DNA of 64,000 nt from Viola odorata (lineage: Eukaryota > Streptophyta > Magnoliopsida > Malpighiales > Violaceae), in NCBI GenBank assembly GCA_963691705.1, contig OY829545.1, positions 8,869,444-8,933,443 on the forward strand, in the 5' to 3' direction. The notes beneath the pieces were generated by a model, which saw nothing but the letters and a program-made list of their open reading frames with translations, was not told the origin of the DNA and searched no databases. Positions 21,931 through 33,019 of this stretch are shown one piece after another. The translations under genes and the position numbers were made by a program. Each line of letters opens with the position of its first letter. Position 1 is the first letter of the stretch.

Positions 21931-22678
21931 GATGACGAGCGATACCTTAACTGCAGTGCACCATTTCGCTGCAGAGACACGCAAGATATCGGTTATCCAT
22001 TCTGGGGACTAGGCAGGGCTGCTTACTGCGGCCACCCGGGATTCGAGCTCACCAATTGCAGTACCCGAAACCCTCCGGAGATCAAAATCAAGGACTTGAG
22101 GTACCAAGTGCTGAGTATGATCAAAACTTCCCGAACAATCACCGTCTTGAGAACCGATTACTCGCAAGATCTGTGTCCTGACCTCCTTCACAACACTAGT
22201 CTGGATGCTAATTTCACTTACACGCCTGACACCCAAAACATAACGCTTCACTATGATTGTACAACACCTGCGCCTTCAGCGTTTTTCGGTGTCCAGTTTA
22301 ACTGCAGTTTAAACGATAGTGCTACTCCTATCTTAAATTTCTTCACAACTGCCATAGTTGCTCAGAATCCTGCTCTGGTTAACAGTTTAGGATCCTGCAA
22401 GTACAAGGTCGACGTTTCAGCTAATGAATCGGAAATTCAGACGATAACCCAGAATCCAAGTCCTTCGAATTTGTTGACTGCACTCGGTAAAGGTTTTGGA
22501 TTGCAGTGGGATGCAAATATGGATAGACTGTGCAGCGAATGCGAATCGACTGGGGGGCAGTGCGGGTATAACGGGACAACATCTGAGTTCCGTTGTTTTT
22601 GCAAGGATGGGGCTTATGGTTTGGCCTGCGGAAGAAATGCAGCGTCTCCTGCACCAGAATCAACTCCAAACTCCAAAA
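21931..22678 (+). CDS. LRK10L receptor ectodomain, exon 1 without signal peptide (gene B)
   Basis: Open and collinear with gene A from the Asp-Asp-Glu after the signal peptide to the donor ccaaaa|gtacga. It has the same GUB_WAK (APFRCRDTQDIGYPFWG) and WAK-associated cysteines. Homology to gene A stops at 21930; the in-frame triplet just upstream is TAG at 21925-21927. So the leader, ATG and signal-peptide codons are gone, replaced by transposon-derived DNA. The exon is phase 1 and joins in frame to 24380-24409 and 24766-25949. As it stands it lacks a start codon; an unseen upstream exon joining at ...gtag|att would be needed. I treat gene B as probably non-functional or 5' incomplete. Confidence 0.7.
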
Positions 22679-23639
22679 GTACGATTTCCTTCCTTCCCAT
22701 TTTTTTCAATTTAAATTTCGTTTTAAAGAAAGTTTTATTGGAGAATTGATCATCAAAGTACTTTTAGGCTTTTAGCTTTTGGAGGACTAGCTAGCTAATA
22801 GCTATAGGATAGGTAAAGCAGAGCTAGGAGTCCATTTCCAAAAACATTGAACTTGTTTTGGTTTTGGGAGTTCTTCAGTATATTTTCTTTAACACTAACC
22901 GTGAAATTCAAACCAGAAAAGAAGTCTGAAACTGGCTAGTGAAACTCAAACCAACCCATCAACTTAACACTAACCGTAACAGTAACAGGACAATTAAAAA
23001 ACCGCCGCAGAAGTTTGGCACCAGCACACTAAGTCAGATTTCATCAGTATAGGATATTATGATCCAAGTTATTGTTTCATCCAATCACCTTAATTTGGTG
23101 TCAATAATTTCTTTTGACTAACTTATTATTAGAGCCAGTTATTGTAGTTAGCTAGCTACTATTGGGATTATTTAAATATAGAATTACATTGTGCTATCCG
23201 ACTTATTTAGTACTATAAAAAATAATGTGGTTGGTTAAAAAAAGAATAGAAAAAGAAAAAGAAAAAAACTAAAGAAGTGGAGGTCGGTTGTTAACACGGT
23301 TTGCCGTGTTGGTTGTGGGATCGGATTGGGTTTAATTCTATATTCTTAGGACTGGATTGGAGTCGGATTGGCCGATTAGACCTATAAAACTTTCGACTGG
23401 TTCTGAAATGAGCGGAAGACTTCGTTTTACGAAAACCGCTAAAATGCCGGTGAACCATAAGAACCGGTTAAGGTTTTAGAGGTTCTAGAAGTTCACAGTA
23501 TAATTTTTAATATTTTTCAAAACTACATAGTTTCATATATTTTTTTTAAATGAATAAATAAATAAAACGTTAAAATCTTAAGGAAATAAAGTAACTCAAC
23601 TAACCATCACTCCTTCTCTCACTCACCAATCACCATATA

Positions 23640-24300
23640 CATTGAATCTAGGTTATTAAGTAATTATTTCAGGTTTAAATTTATTTACTTAATAATTTAA
23701 TTAGTTTTGATTTAATTTTACATATAAATATTGCATGTAATGGTGAAATAAAAAAAATACAATTTTAGATTTTTGTTGAAAAAAGTAATCTATAAACATG
23801 TATGTAACTATATATATCGAACCCCGGTTAAACTTCGGTTAAAATTCAAAGCTTTGAACATGTATCCCTTCTGGTTTGATCTCCTAGTCCGGTCCTCAAA
23901 ATATAGGTTTAAAAACCCACCTTAGGTTATGCACTCGGTATTCCATCTAGGCGTACACCCAAACCAATAAGATAGTTAGACGTGGACGAGTATCTTTAAA
24001 ACGAGTTCTTTTGAGGTTTATTCCATCACTATTTAAATTATACGTAGTATTTTTAAAATTTAAATTCTTTATATTTAATGTTTCGGTTATGGGTTTGAGA
24101 AGAGAGGTGTGCTTAATTAAAGAAAAGGGTTTTGCACAACCAGAAAGAAAAAGATCATTATTTGAGACAAAGTCCAGAAAATCTATAGGTTGTTGGCTCA
24201 TGGGTGTTGTTCATCCACATAGTTTAGAATTAGAAAAACAAAGGTTTACAAATAGCAATGCACTTGACTCTTAGATGTTGATTTATTTTAATACAATATC
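23640..24300 (+). repeat. LRK10L intron-1 repeat, uninterrupted copy
   Basis: Shares ...attgaatctaggttattaagtaattatttcagg with 15896 onward but without the MULE, so it acts as an empty-site reference. Also matches 42230-42810. Confidence 0.85.
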
Positions 24301-24379
24301 CTTCCTTTTTTGACAAATTCAAAACTGAACTCCACCTGAACATATGTAAGGTATCAACTGATAGCTTTTTGTTTTGCAG

Positions 24380-24409
24380 GTGGAACGTTTAGAAAGAGAC
24401 TCACCATAG
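24380..24409 (+). CDS. Gene B, 30-bp exon 2
   Basis: Lies between the acceptor gttttgcag and the donor atag|gtacaa. Codes for GTFRKRLTI between the ectodomain and the membrane helix. Phase fits on both sides, and the identical architecture is present in gene D at 42880-42909. Confidence 0.8.
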   Translation: MERLERDSP

Positions 24410-24765
24410 GTACAAAGATTCCTTCTTCTTTTTTTGTTTGGATAAATAAACTAAAATTTTGTGTTTTGTTCAGGTTATTACTTGAGTTTTAAGCTCAATG
24501 GTTAGTTAAAAAATAAATAATTATTTTGCTTTAAATTTCAAGAAAACTATATACTATATACTATATAATCAGAATTTCTTCTTAAAAAATTACCACTAAG
24601 CTTCATAAAATGTAAATAATTTTTTACAGTTTTGAAATTAAAACCTGCATTGCCAGATTCCTTGGTTCAGGTTTATGACTATGCTTTTCAGCCCAAGTTT
24701 GCTTGTTTCTTTAGATGTTAATTGCCACAATGGTCCTGACTTATAGTATAATTGTATATTTTCAG

Positions 24766-25949
24766 GCATAACAAGTACTATTGGAGTGTTAATTTTAGCT
24801 TCTATCGTTGCAACATACTTTAAGAGACGGGAATTGTCAAGTGTCGTAGGAACGATCAAATGGAGGAAGAATTCGACGTCCAATGTAAAGATTGAAGCAT
24901 TCATGTCAAATCACAGTTTCCATACGCCACATAGATATTCCTATTCAGAAGTTAAGAGAATGACAAACTCATTCACCACTAAGTTAGGTCAAGGGGGATT
25001 TGGTAGTGTGTATAAGGGAAAATTGCTTGATGGTCGCCTTGTTGCAGTGAAAATGCTAGACAAGTCAAAAGCTGATGGGCAAGAGTTTATCAATGAAGTG
25101 GCAAGCATTAGTAGGACTAATCATATAAATGTCGTTACTATGCTGGGGTTTTGTTATGATGGGAGATACCGAGCTTTGATATATGAATACATGCCAAATG
25201 GTTCGCTGGATAAGTTAATTTTTCATCGAGGAGTTGATCGAAACAAAAGAAGTACGCATCAGCTAGAATGGAAGGTTTTGTTTGAAATTGCAGTTGGGAT
25301 TGCTAAAGGCCTGGAGTACTTACATGGTGGATGCAACATTCGGATCGTACACTTTGACATAAAACCTCACAACATACTTTTGGATGAAGATTTTTGTCCG
25401 AAGATTTCTGACTTCGGTCTTGCGAAGCTACGCAATAGAAATGAAAGTATAGTTTCATTGACGGGTGCAAAAGGTACTATTGGATATATAGCACCAGAAA
25501 TAATTTTTAGAAGCTATGGCGGAGTTTCATCAAAGTCTGATGTCTATAGTTACGGAATCATGATTTTGGAAATGGTTGGAGGAAGAACAAGGGAAATTGA
25601 TGATGAGGGATGTTCTAACTCTAGTGAAACGTACTTTCCAGATCAGTTTTACGAGTACTTCAAATTAGAAGATTTTTCTACAATATATGGGGTTTTGACC
25701 AATGATGAAGAGAATGTAGCAAGAAAGATGATTTTAGTTGGCTTGTGGTGCATTCAAGCCAATCCATCATCGAGGCCATCTATGGTAAAGGTGGTAGACA
25801 TGTTGGAGGGTAGTCTTGAATCGTTACAGATTCCGCCAAAACCTGACCTTTATCCTCCTACGATACTAATTCAAGAAAATTCTACCATGGCATCTTCAAC
25901 AAGATATACAGAGTCCCAAATGGATGAGCAAATGATTTCAATTATGTAA
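24766..25949 (+). CDS. LRK10L receptor-like kinase: membrane helix and kinase domain (gene B, exon 3)
   Basis: Starts after the acceptor tattttcag. It codes for a transmembrane helix (STIGVLILASIVATYF) and a complete Ser/Thr kinase: glycine loop LGQGGFGSVYKG, ATP-binding Lys in VAVKML, catalytic loop HFDIKPHNILL, DFGLAK, and a GTIGYIAPE P+1 region, ending at TAA 25947-25949. HFD in place of HRD makes it a non-RD kinase, typical of LRK10L and of many immune-type receptors. The family sits at the plasma membrane with the cysteine-rich domain facing the wall. The kinase is almost identical to that of gene D (about 18 differences in 387 residues by eye). The domain looks intact, but its own exon 1 lacks a start, so expression depends on another 5' end, possibly gene A. 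Confidence 0.85.
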
Positions 25950-26480
25950 TGGAAGGTTACTTCTAATATGGAATTGAAGACAACTGTAAAATATTTGTAA
26001 TTTGTCTTGAATTGATTAATTATGGAAGCCAATTTATTGTGTAGTCTAGATAGGAAATATGGAGCTCGGCAACTCAAGTGTTGATGGCAAAACAGAGCTG
26101 AACTCCTATTTGCAAGAGACTATCATTCAAGGTGGTGCTCAGTTTTTCATCTTAGACCGGTGAACAAGCATGCTCCAAGGTTCCAATTCTGTCAAAGTTA
26201 GCCAGATGTGGCTTTTGAATCCGCATTCAACACTATAGGAAGGGTACTTGACCTCTTTGACACCAAGCTTTGTGCAAGCATTGATATGTGCACAAAACTG
26301 ATTCAGAACCTTAAAAGAAAAGATCTTGTTGAGCTTGAAAAGTGAGAAATTGGTAAGTTATATTAATGTTATTACTAATTTCATTACATCTTTTCAGAAT
26401 TCTCTCAAATGGGCGTGTGATAATATTTGGTGAAACTCATGATATGTTTGGATATCATTGGATCTCTTGCTCCTGAAACC
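25950..26480 (+). repeat. 3' flank of LRK10L kinase exon, repeated three times in the window
   Basis: Downstream of gene B stop; near-identical copies follow gene D (45480-46000) and the tail fragment (35535-36060), with a partial one at 36815-36985. No coding potential. Part is probably 3'UTR. Confidence 0.8.
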
Positions 26481-27431
26481 AAGGTTTGAACTCTAGCTTC
26501 TTCGAAAGCTGGTTTTGAAAGGTGGTTACCAAACACCAATCTAAGTCTTTTAGTTTTGGAAACCACCTCCCCGAGCTAGAACCTCAATCCCAAAGGGGTA
26601 CATAGTCAAACATTCCAAGCCAGCACAGAAACACAGAGTTAGTCATGTTTGAAATTACTTGTCAAATAGATTCTGTTTTCTGTCATAATTAATTTAATAG
26701 TCAAAACTGTTTTAAGCAATGAGAGTGTGCAAACCTATTTTTTAGAAAAGGAAAAAAAAATTGTGATGGAGTTAAGAGTGTCCACTACACACTAAGCTTG
26801 CAATTAATAAATAAATAAATAAATATATCCTCAAAACGCCATCGTTTTAGTGTTTCAATTTCTTTTTTTAAAAGAAGCAAAAGAAGCTTGACTTGGTGGT
26901 TCGGTACAAACTGTCCAGTTCGTCGGATTTATCATAAAACCTGCTGGGTTAATTGATTTAATCATTTTCAGTGCATTAGATTAGATTGAATTGGCTTTAT
27001 TGTGATTTATGGAATTTTTGTTGGATCGCTTAATTTTTATAACTATGTAATATGTATTAATTAGTTAATTATAACCTTATAGACGTCTATATATAAATAA
27101 TGAAAAAACTTATTACATTAATTAGGTACAAACCACGATTAATTAAGCTTAATTTAATCATCAATAGTAGAGATGGGTAGGCATCTCTTTGAAATCAACT
27201 AACATTGATTAGGGGACCAAAGATAAAAGGAAGTGTTGCAAGCAGCAGATCCCAATAGCTACAAACAAGAACCAAAGTGGCTTTTAAAAAAGTGTTTTTA
27301 CACTTTTGTGAATGAGAGAAAGATGCAAAAGTTGCCGATACTTTTTTAATTTTGTTTTTCCAGCTTCTATTTTTACCTCAAGTCAAGTCCACTTAAAAAC
27401 TTATATTACTACCCCAGAAACTCATGGCTAA
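26481..27431. other. Spacer with ~260-bp repeat, no gene seen
   Basis: 26865-27125 (aaaagaagcaaaagaagc... to ...gaaaaaacttattacat) is repeated in the same orientation at 30640-30905, on the other side of the element at 27432-30176. Nothing coding is visible. Confidence 0.6.
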
Positions 27432-28179
27432 GGGCGCGTTTACTTGGAGTATATGTTCAATTTGAAAATTTGCTGTTTTTCTGAATTTTGAGAATTTTAT
27501 TTTCATTCTGAAAACTGGAAAACGTGTTTACTTCGCACAATTTTCCTGATCAGAAAAACTGAAAAACCTGTTTACTTCGCACGCTGATTTTATTTTCCTG
27601 ATTTGAAAAACTGAAAAACGCGTTTACTCTGTACTAATTTCCAAATTTTTGAAAAATTCTTCATTTGTTACCTAAACTAATTTCTAGTAGCCATTGATCA
27701 TATTTAATCTCCCAATTTTTGAAATAGTTCGTTAACTATCACATGTAAATGAAGTGAGAATTAAGTTAATTCCATGTTACATTGTTTTTAAAAATATGAA
27801 GAAACCATCAGTTTAGGGGAACTTCCCCTTGACGACGTTGATGTATTCTTGCATGATCTCCAACTCTAGGTAAGTTAAATTGACGGAATTAGCAACTCGA
27901 GGATATTAGATTTTGGGGTTTATTATGTTTGGTTTACACATGAAAAATTAGAATACATTCTGCAAAATTGTTATAGAATACATTACATTGCTAACATCTC
28001 CAAATCAGAGGTCCGGCAAGTAATCGATTTATGACTATAATCACAGCAAAAACAATTGATTACAATTCAGAACATTGAATGTTAGATACTCATCAGTCGG
28101 ATACAAGAAAGTTGCTACAAAACTGGACGAAGCATTCCTCTCTACTCTGCAAGCAGTGTCGAGCGATGCACCACCATGT

Positions 28180-28294
28180 CTAGTGTGGTTTCGGAACAAA
28201 TCCATCCACAACAAAGTTTCGTGTGGCAGCAGGAATAGCTAGTCGGAGCTCGTCCAGTTCCGGCTTCGCAATCACCTGACAACCCAGACGCGAA
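28180..28294 (-). pseudogene. Captured last exon of a mitochondrial adrenodoxin-like ferredoxin
   Basis: After the acceptor tatcgcag the minus strand reads SRLGCQVIAKPELDELRLAI and ends ATRNFVVDGFVPKPH-stop. This is the conserved C-terminus of plant mitochondrial [2Fe-2S] ferredoxins (MFDX type), including the last cluster-region Cys in LGCQV. Intron sequence precedes it, so the capture was from genomic DNA, not from cDNA. The rest of the gene is absent. Confidence 0.85.
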
Positions 28295-28726
28295 CTGCGA
28301 TATACCAAACGCAGAACAATCAGCTTCAAAATTGACAAGAAAAGATCATGGGCAAAAAAACTGATAGAACTCATGTCGGTAAGCCCAAAGGCCAGATCCA
28401 TCAAAAAACCAATCTTGAATCTATAAACGTAGTCTGCATATGTTACCTGCTAGGTAGATGAATAATGCAGAGAGGTGATTTGATGATTAGAGAGTGAAGG
28501 AAAAAGGGTGTAAGACATCAGTTTCATTAACTTCAAGTTATATAGTGGATTTACAGGCAAGAAACGACTCGTCAAATTAAATGCGGCTATCATATTTGGA
28601 AGTATGAACTGATTTCCAATTCTGCAAAAAAAGTCCATTTATGACTGCTTAAGATTGCAGTTATAGACTTACAGTATAGTGCTAAGACACATTGCAGATT
28701 TCTTCTATGCAGTAAATAAAAAGAAA

Positions 28727-28879
28727 TTGACCATATCCTACGAGTCCTTCAAGAGATCCAATAACGAGTATTACTGAAATTGACCAACGATCTGAAGCAA
28801 GTCCAGAAAGGAGACCAAAGGCCTTACCAACATCTTTAGCAACAGACAGATTACTAAGCTCTACCTGACTGAGGAGCAT
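28727..28879 (-). pseudogene. Captured exon of a nodulin-like / NFD4-like transporter
   Basis: The minus strand reads LSNLSVAKDVGKAFGLLSGL then ASDR, followed by VILVIGSLEGLVGYG. This matches the N-terminal membrane region of plant nodulin-like major-facilitator proteins. Homology stops after GYGQF, where intron-like or foreign sequence follows. A gene fragment, not a gene. Confidence 0.75.
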
Positions 28880-29653
28880 TTACATCGTAAATAAAAAATG
28901 GGATCTCAAATTTACAATCTTCTAAATGGGAGGGAGGGAGGGAAGAGATGGGCTTAGGTTCGGCCATCACTGTCAGTTTGTCACAAAATGTCATTAGCAT
29001 GTCTTGGCTACTAGCTCAGGATAAGGACAATGGAGCTGCTACTATCACAATAATGCAAATAATCAACTTTTATCATCTTGTTTTGCAACAATTAAAAATT
29101 AGAATCAATAATTGAAGTACCACAAATAGTAAACCTAATTTTCAACCTAATTGTAAAACTAGAACCAGAACCTACTTTTTCTTCCAAACGGGGACCGAGA
29201 TTTTAAAAGAGAAAGGATGCTAGTCCCTACTAATTGTGGGAAATCAATTCAATAGAAAGAGTAATTGTTTAGAAACGCAGTCAGCAGTCTAATATTCGAA
29301 TACAAATAGTAAGTTGGATGGTGTTTGAAACGCTAGAAAACAAAAAGCACACAAATGCACAATTTTACACTTTGATTTCATGGTAGATATTTTCTCAAAC
29401 ACTTGATATGCACAACTGTACTTTCACTATTTCATTTCCTTTTCAAATTTGCATCCTAATCCTCTAACAACAGATTCACAGATAGATGACTAAACATAAA
29501 ACAAGCACTCAACGTATTCATTTTGTTGAATCACAGAAGACAAAATGGTTCCTAAGCAGCTGCACAAACGAATCGAAAGCAAGAAGCCAATGGGCATCCA
29601 TTCAACCCAACATTTCAACCCAGCTATTCAACCTAAATAGCATTTCTCAATAA

Positions 29654-29978
29654 TCAGTAAACAGAAAAAATAAAAATTACCTCTTCCTTTCCTGCGTTTG
29701 GAGACGCAAAAAGCTTTAGAAAGACGAAGCGGAGACTCTCAGGTCTGAAGAAGAAAAGAAGAAAGCTTTCCCCACAATATTGGGCAGCAGCGGCGACGGT
29801 GGTGAGGAGCGACTGGAGGTGATGAGCAACTGGAGGTGAGGAGATGTGCAAGAAGAAGAGGAGCGGCTGCGTAGGTTAGGGCAAGAAGAGAAGAAGAAGG
29901 ATGCAGGGGTAGGATGGTGATTAAGAAAAATTCATTAATCACTCTGTTTGAAAACCGCATGTACTCAAACAGAGTCAT
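29654..29978 (-). other. Possible 5' exon at right end of element P1
   Basis: A pyrimidine-rich open stretch on the minus strand near the right TIR ends at a plausible donor (ggaagag|gtaatttt). It has the same orientation as the captured exons. It resembles the corresponding part of the element at 48638-52938 in position and in the sequence agaaaaattcatt next to the terminal region. Could be the first exon of a chimeric transcript. Low sequence complexity makes this uncertain. Confidence 0.35.
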
Positions 29979-30374
29979 CCAAGGCCAAAATAATTAGAAA
30001 AATGGAGAACAACTATTTTGTTGTTTTCAAAATTTGTTCCTCGTTTTTTAAACAGAATATTTTCGTTTTCAAACAGAAAATAAAAACAACACCAAGTAAA
30101 TACGTTTTCTGAAAATACTCTCAATTTTTAAAAAACTGGAGAATTTTCGGGAGAATCCTGCGAAGTAAACGCAGCCTAACCTTTGCTGCCTTCTTCTAAT
30201 GATTTTACGTAATTATATTAATATAACGAATCAAACCATCACATGCTTTTATAAATAGAACATATACTAACTAATTGTGTTATAGTTTCATTATAAAGTT
30301 GCATCTAAAAATAAGCTTTGACACGTTACAATAATGTCAAACTTTCTAATATACCACCACATTTCAATTCCATA

Positions 30375-30545
30375 GAGATATCTAGAGGTACTCATCCACG
30401 TATAACTATCTTATTGGTTTAAGTGTACATCTAAATGAAATACCGAGTGCATAACCTAGGATGGGTTTAAACCTATATTTTCAGGACCGGACAAGGAGAT
30501 CAAACCAGAAGGGATACATGTTCAAAGCTTTGAGTTTTAACCGGA
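30375..30545 (-). repeat. Inverted fragment of LRK10L intron-1 repeat
   Basis: Reverse complement of about 16075-16235 (caaagctttgaacatgtatccc, gcactcggta, cttattggtt in inverted order). Records an inversion within the duplicated cluster. Confidence 0.75.
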
Positions 30546-30639
30546 TAATCGCACATCATCGACAATAAAAAATCAACTATGTTTTTTTATTAAAAAATCA
30601 TTTTATTAAAACTGTGTTCATCTTTTAGGTTTGAAACTA

Positions 30640-30905
30640 ATGTGTTTTTTAAAAGAAGCAAAAGAAGCATGACTCGGTGGTTCTGTACAAACTGTCCGGT
30701 TCGTCCCATTTATCGCAAAACCAGACAGGTCAATTGATTTAATCATTTTTGGTGCACTAGATTAGATTAAATTGGTTTTATTGTGGTTTATGGAATTTTC
30801 AGTCGGACCGGCCGATTTTTATAACTATATAACATACACTAATTAGTTAAATTATAACTTTATGAACGACTATATATAAATAGTGAAAAAACTTATTACA
30901 TGTAT
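30640..30905 (+). repeat. Second copy of the 26865-27125 repeat
   Basis: About 85% similar by eye to 26865-27125, direct orientation. The pair flanks element P1. Confidence 0.7.
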
Positions 30906-31893
30906 TATCAAAACATTCCAGACCAGTAGCAAAGCGCAGGCTAACATGTCTAAGAAAAGGAAAGTCTTGCCGCAAGAGTTACGCTTGTGCTGACCATATA
31001 TATCTATCTACACACAAACGACTCCAAGTCAATGAAAATAATTAATTTCGACCACACAAAAAAAATAGTTAATGTTCCAGTAGATAAATAGGAATGAGTG
31101 TAATTTGTACAAGAAAATAAGTTAAATGAGAGAAACTGCAAAAAGCCAGAAGAATGTCACTGCTTTGTCCAAGTTCAACCTCATTAAAATTAATCGCATC
31201 CAAATTCTATTGAGTTTTTGAAAAAAGATGACTCGTTTAGTAGATTTACTCTATTCCTAGATTTGGTAGCTAGAGGGATGTATTGGGTCGGGTGATAGAC
31301 GGGTGCTCTATTCCCTCATCCTATGTTGCGGGTTTATGGGGTTTTTTAATTACCAAGGAACGTCCTCCTTGCCCCTAATCCTTCCTGATGATGTAGAATT
31401 TTGTTTGGCAGCTAACGCACAAGGATTGAATGTTAAACTGTCATATCAACCTCCTAATTCCCTGATCTTAATATCCTAGATCTTGACTTCTTTAAGGCTA
31501 TATAATCTCTGCAAGGAAAATGATTGTGCTAGGTTTGTGATTCAATTGGTTGCAGCTGTAGATAATTTTTTTTATGAGTTTTCTGATATGAAGTGTAATT
31601 ATATATTCCTCACCCATCGGTCTTGTATGACAGAAATACTTAAAATATTGGGGTACAACACATATAGAATCTCTCACAAAGGAGCAAAGATGTTAAAAAA
31701 CTAAACCACCATCAACCAATAATGAAAAACTGATAAACCTTAAACATGACATTTTGCCACATCACAATAATGTCAAACTTTCTAATACACCACCACATTT
31801 CAATTCCATAGAGATATCCAAAGTTCCTTTTGTGAAACTTGGAAAAGGACATTTTGCCACTGAAAAATACTGGAATAAACAAGTATGCAGTTC
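30906..31893. other. Spacer, no convincing gene
   Basis: 31757-31825 (cacaataatgtcaaactttctaatac...) repeats 30325-30385. A 73-codon open frame at 31483-31704 has no recognisable motif. Nothing else is seen. Confidence 0.5.
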
Positions 31894-33019
31894 TAGGGTT
31901 GTTCAAAACTTCCGAATTCTGAATTTCCGATTTTTCCGACCCGAAATTTTGAATTTCGGAATTCGATACCCGAATTAAAATTTCGGGTCGGAACGGGATG
32001 GGTTTTGAAAAATTCGGGTACCCGAAATACCCGAATTTTTCAAGCCTAAAACGACGTCGTTTTAGGCTTAGCCCAAATACCCTAACCTTCTCATCCTCTT
32101 TCATTTCAATTCAACTCACTCTCTTAACTCTTTACCAAAGCCGCCGTCACCACCATCACCAAACACAACCAGCGGTCCAGCGCCGCCCGATCTCCTCCCG
32201 ATCTCTCCTCACCATCACCAACACCATCTTCAAAACCCGATCTCTCCTCCCGATCTCTCCTCAAGCTGGGGCCACCACCGCACTCCACCTCCTCACTCCG
32301 ATCTTGTTGCCCTCTGTATAACGAAAGTGGGTCATCTTCCGATGTGGTTGCGGTTGAGGCGGCGGCGGTTGCAGTGGTTGTAGATGTGGTGTTTGATGAA
32401 ATGTCTAGGAGAGATTGAAGAGAGGTGGAGGAATCTGTGCCTGTTTCTAATAGAAAAGCTACTTGTTGGTGGTCATCGTTGACCATGTTTTCTGGATGCA
32501 AAGGGAAGAGATTTATTGCTGTTGGAGTAGGGTTTTTGTTTTTGTTTTCTTCTTTTGTTGTTGTTGTTGTTGGGATGGGAAAAGTTCAAGCTTTAAGGAG
32601 AGATATTTTGGTTTTCTTGTTCTTCTTTTGGTTTTTGTTGATAGTTTTCTTGAATCTTTTATTGCTGATTTTTTTTGTTGATTTTGCTCTCTTCTTTCTG
32701 CTAATAGGGCTACCACTTCTACTCTTGCTACACATACTTCGGTACTGTTTCTTGGTTTCTTGGCTGAATTTTGCAAATATTTTCTTGATTTTAGAGGGGA
32801 GGGAGAGAAAGGAAGAAGATGAGTATTTCCGAAAATTCGGAAAATTCGGAAAATTCGAGTATTCCGAAATTTCCGAAATTGTGAATTCGGAAATTCGGGT
32901 TCGGAAGCTTTTTTATTCGGTTCGGAACGGGATGAAAATTCCAAATTTCGGAATTCCGAATTTCGGAATTTCGGAATTTCGGAATTCGGAAATTCGGAAT
33001 AACCGAATGAACAACCCTA
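31894..33019. mobile_element. Non-autonomous hAT element
   Basis: Perfect 8-bp duplication tgcagttc (31886-31893 and 33020-33027) around TIRs TAGGGTTGTTCA/TGAACAACCCTA. Subterminal regions (31905-32040, 32825-33005) are packed with ttcggaatttcgg-type repeats in both orientations, as hAT transposase-binding regions often are. No transposase. The interior (32100-32800) has GC-rich and T-rich open stretches of unknown origin. Confidence 0.9.

Larger units (their letters stand above)
27432..30176. mobile_element. TAA-flanked PIF/Harbinger-like element carrying host exons (element P1)
   Basis: Flanked by TAA at 27429-27431 and 30177-30179. Ends are gggcgcgtttacttgg and (inverted) ggctgcgtttacttcg, so the TIR core is GCGTTTACTT. 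Both subterminal regions are rich in gaaaa/ttttc motifs. Three-base TAA duplications fit PIF/Harbinger. It encodes no transposase. On the minus strand it carries a last exon of a mitochondrial ferredoxin gene and an exon of a nodulin-like transporter gene. The right end is related to that of the element at 48638-52938. Confidence 0.75.

Noticed and set aside
21925..22678. Gene B exon 1 as an alternative internal exon after gene A exon 1
   Set aside because: Joining A exon 1 (phase 1) to the only nearby acceptor (gtag|att) gives a stop at once.
31483..31704. 73-codon open frame
   Set aside because: No motif, no splice context, AT-rich surroundings.
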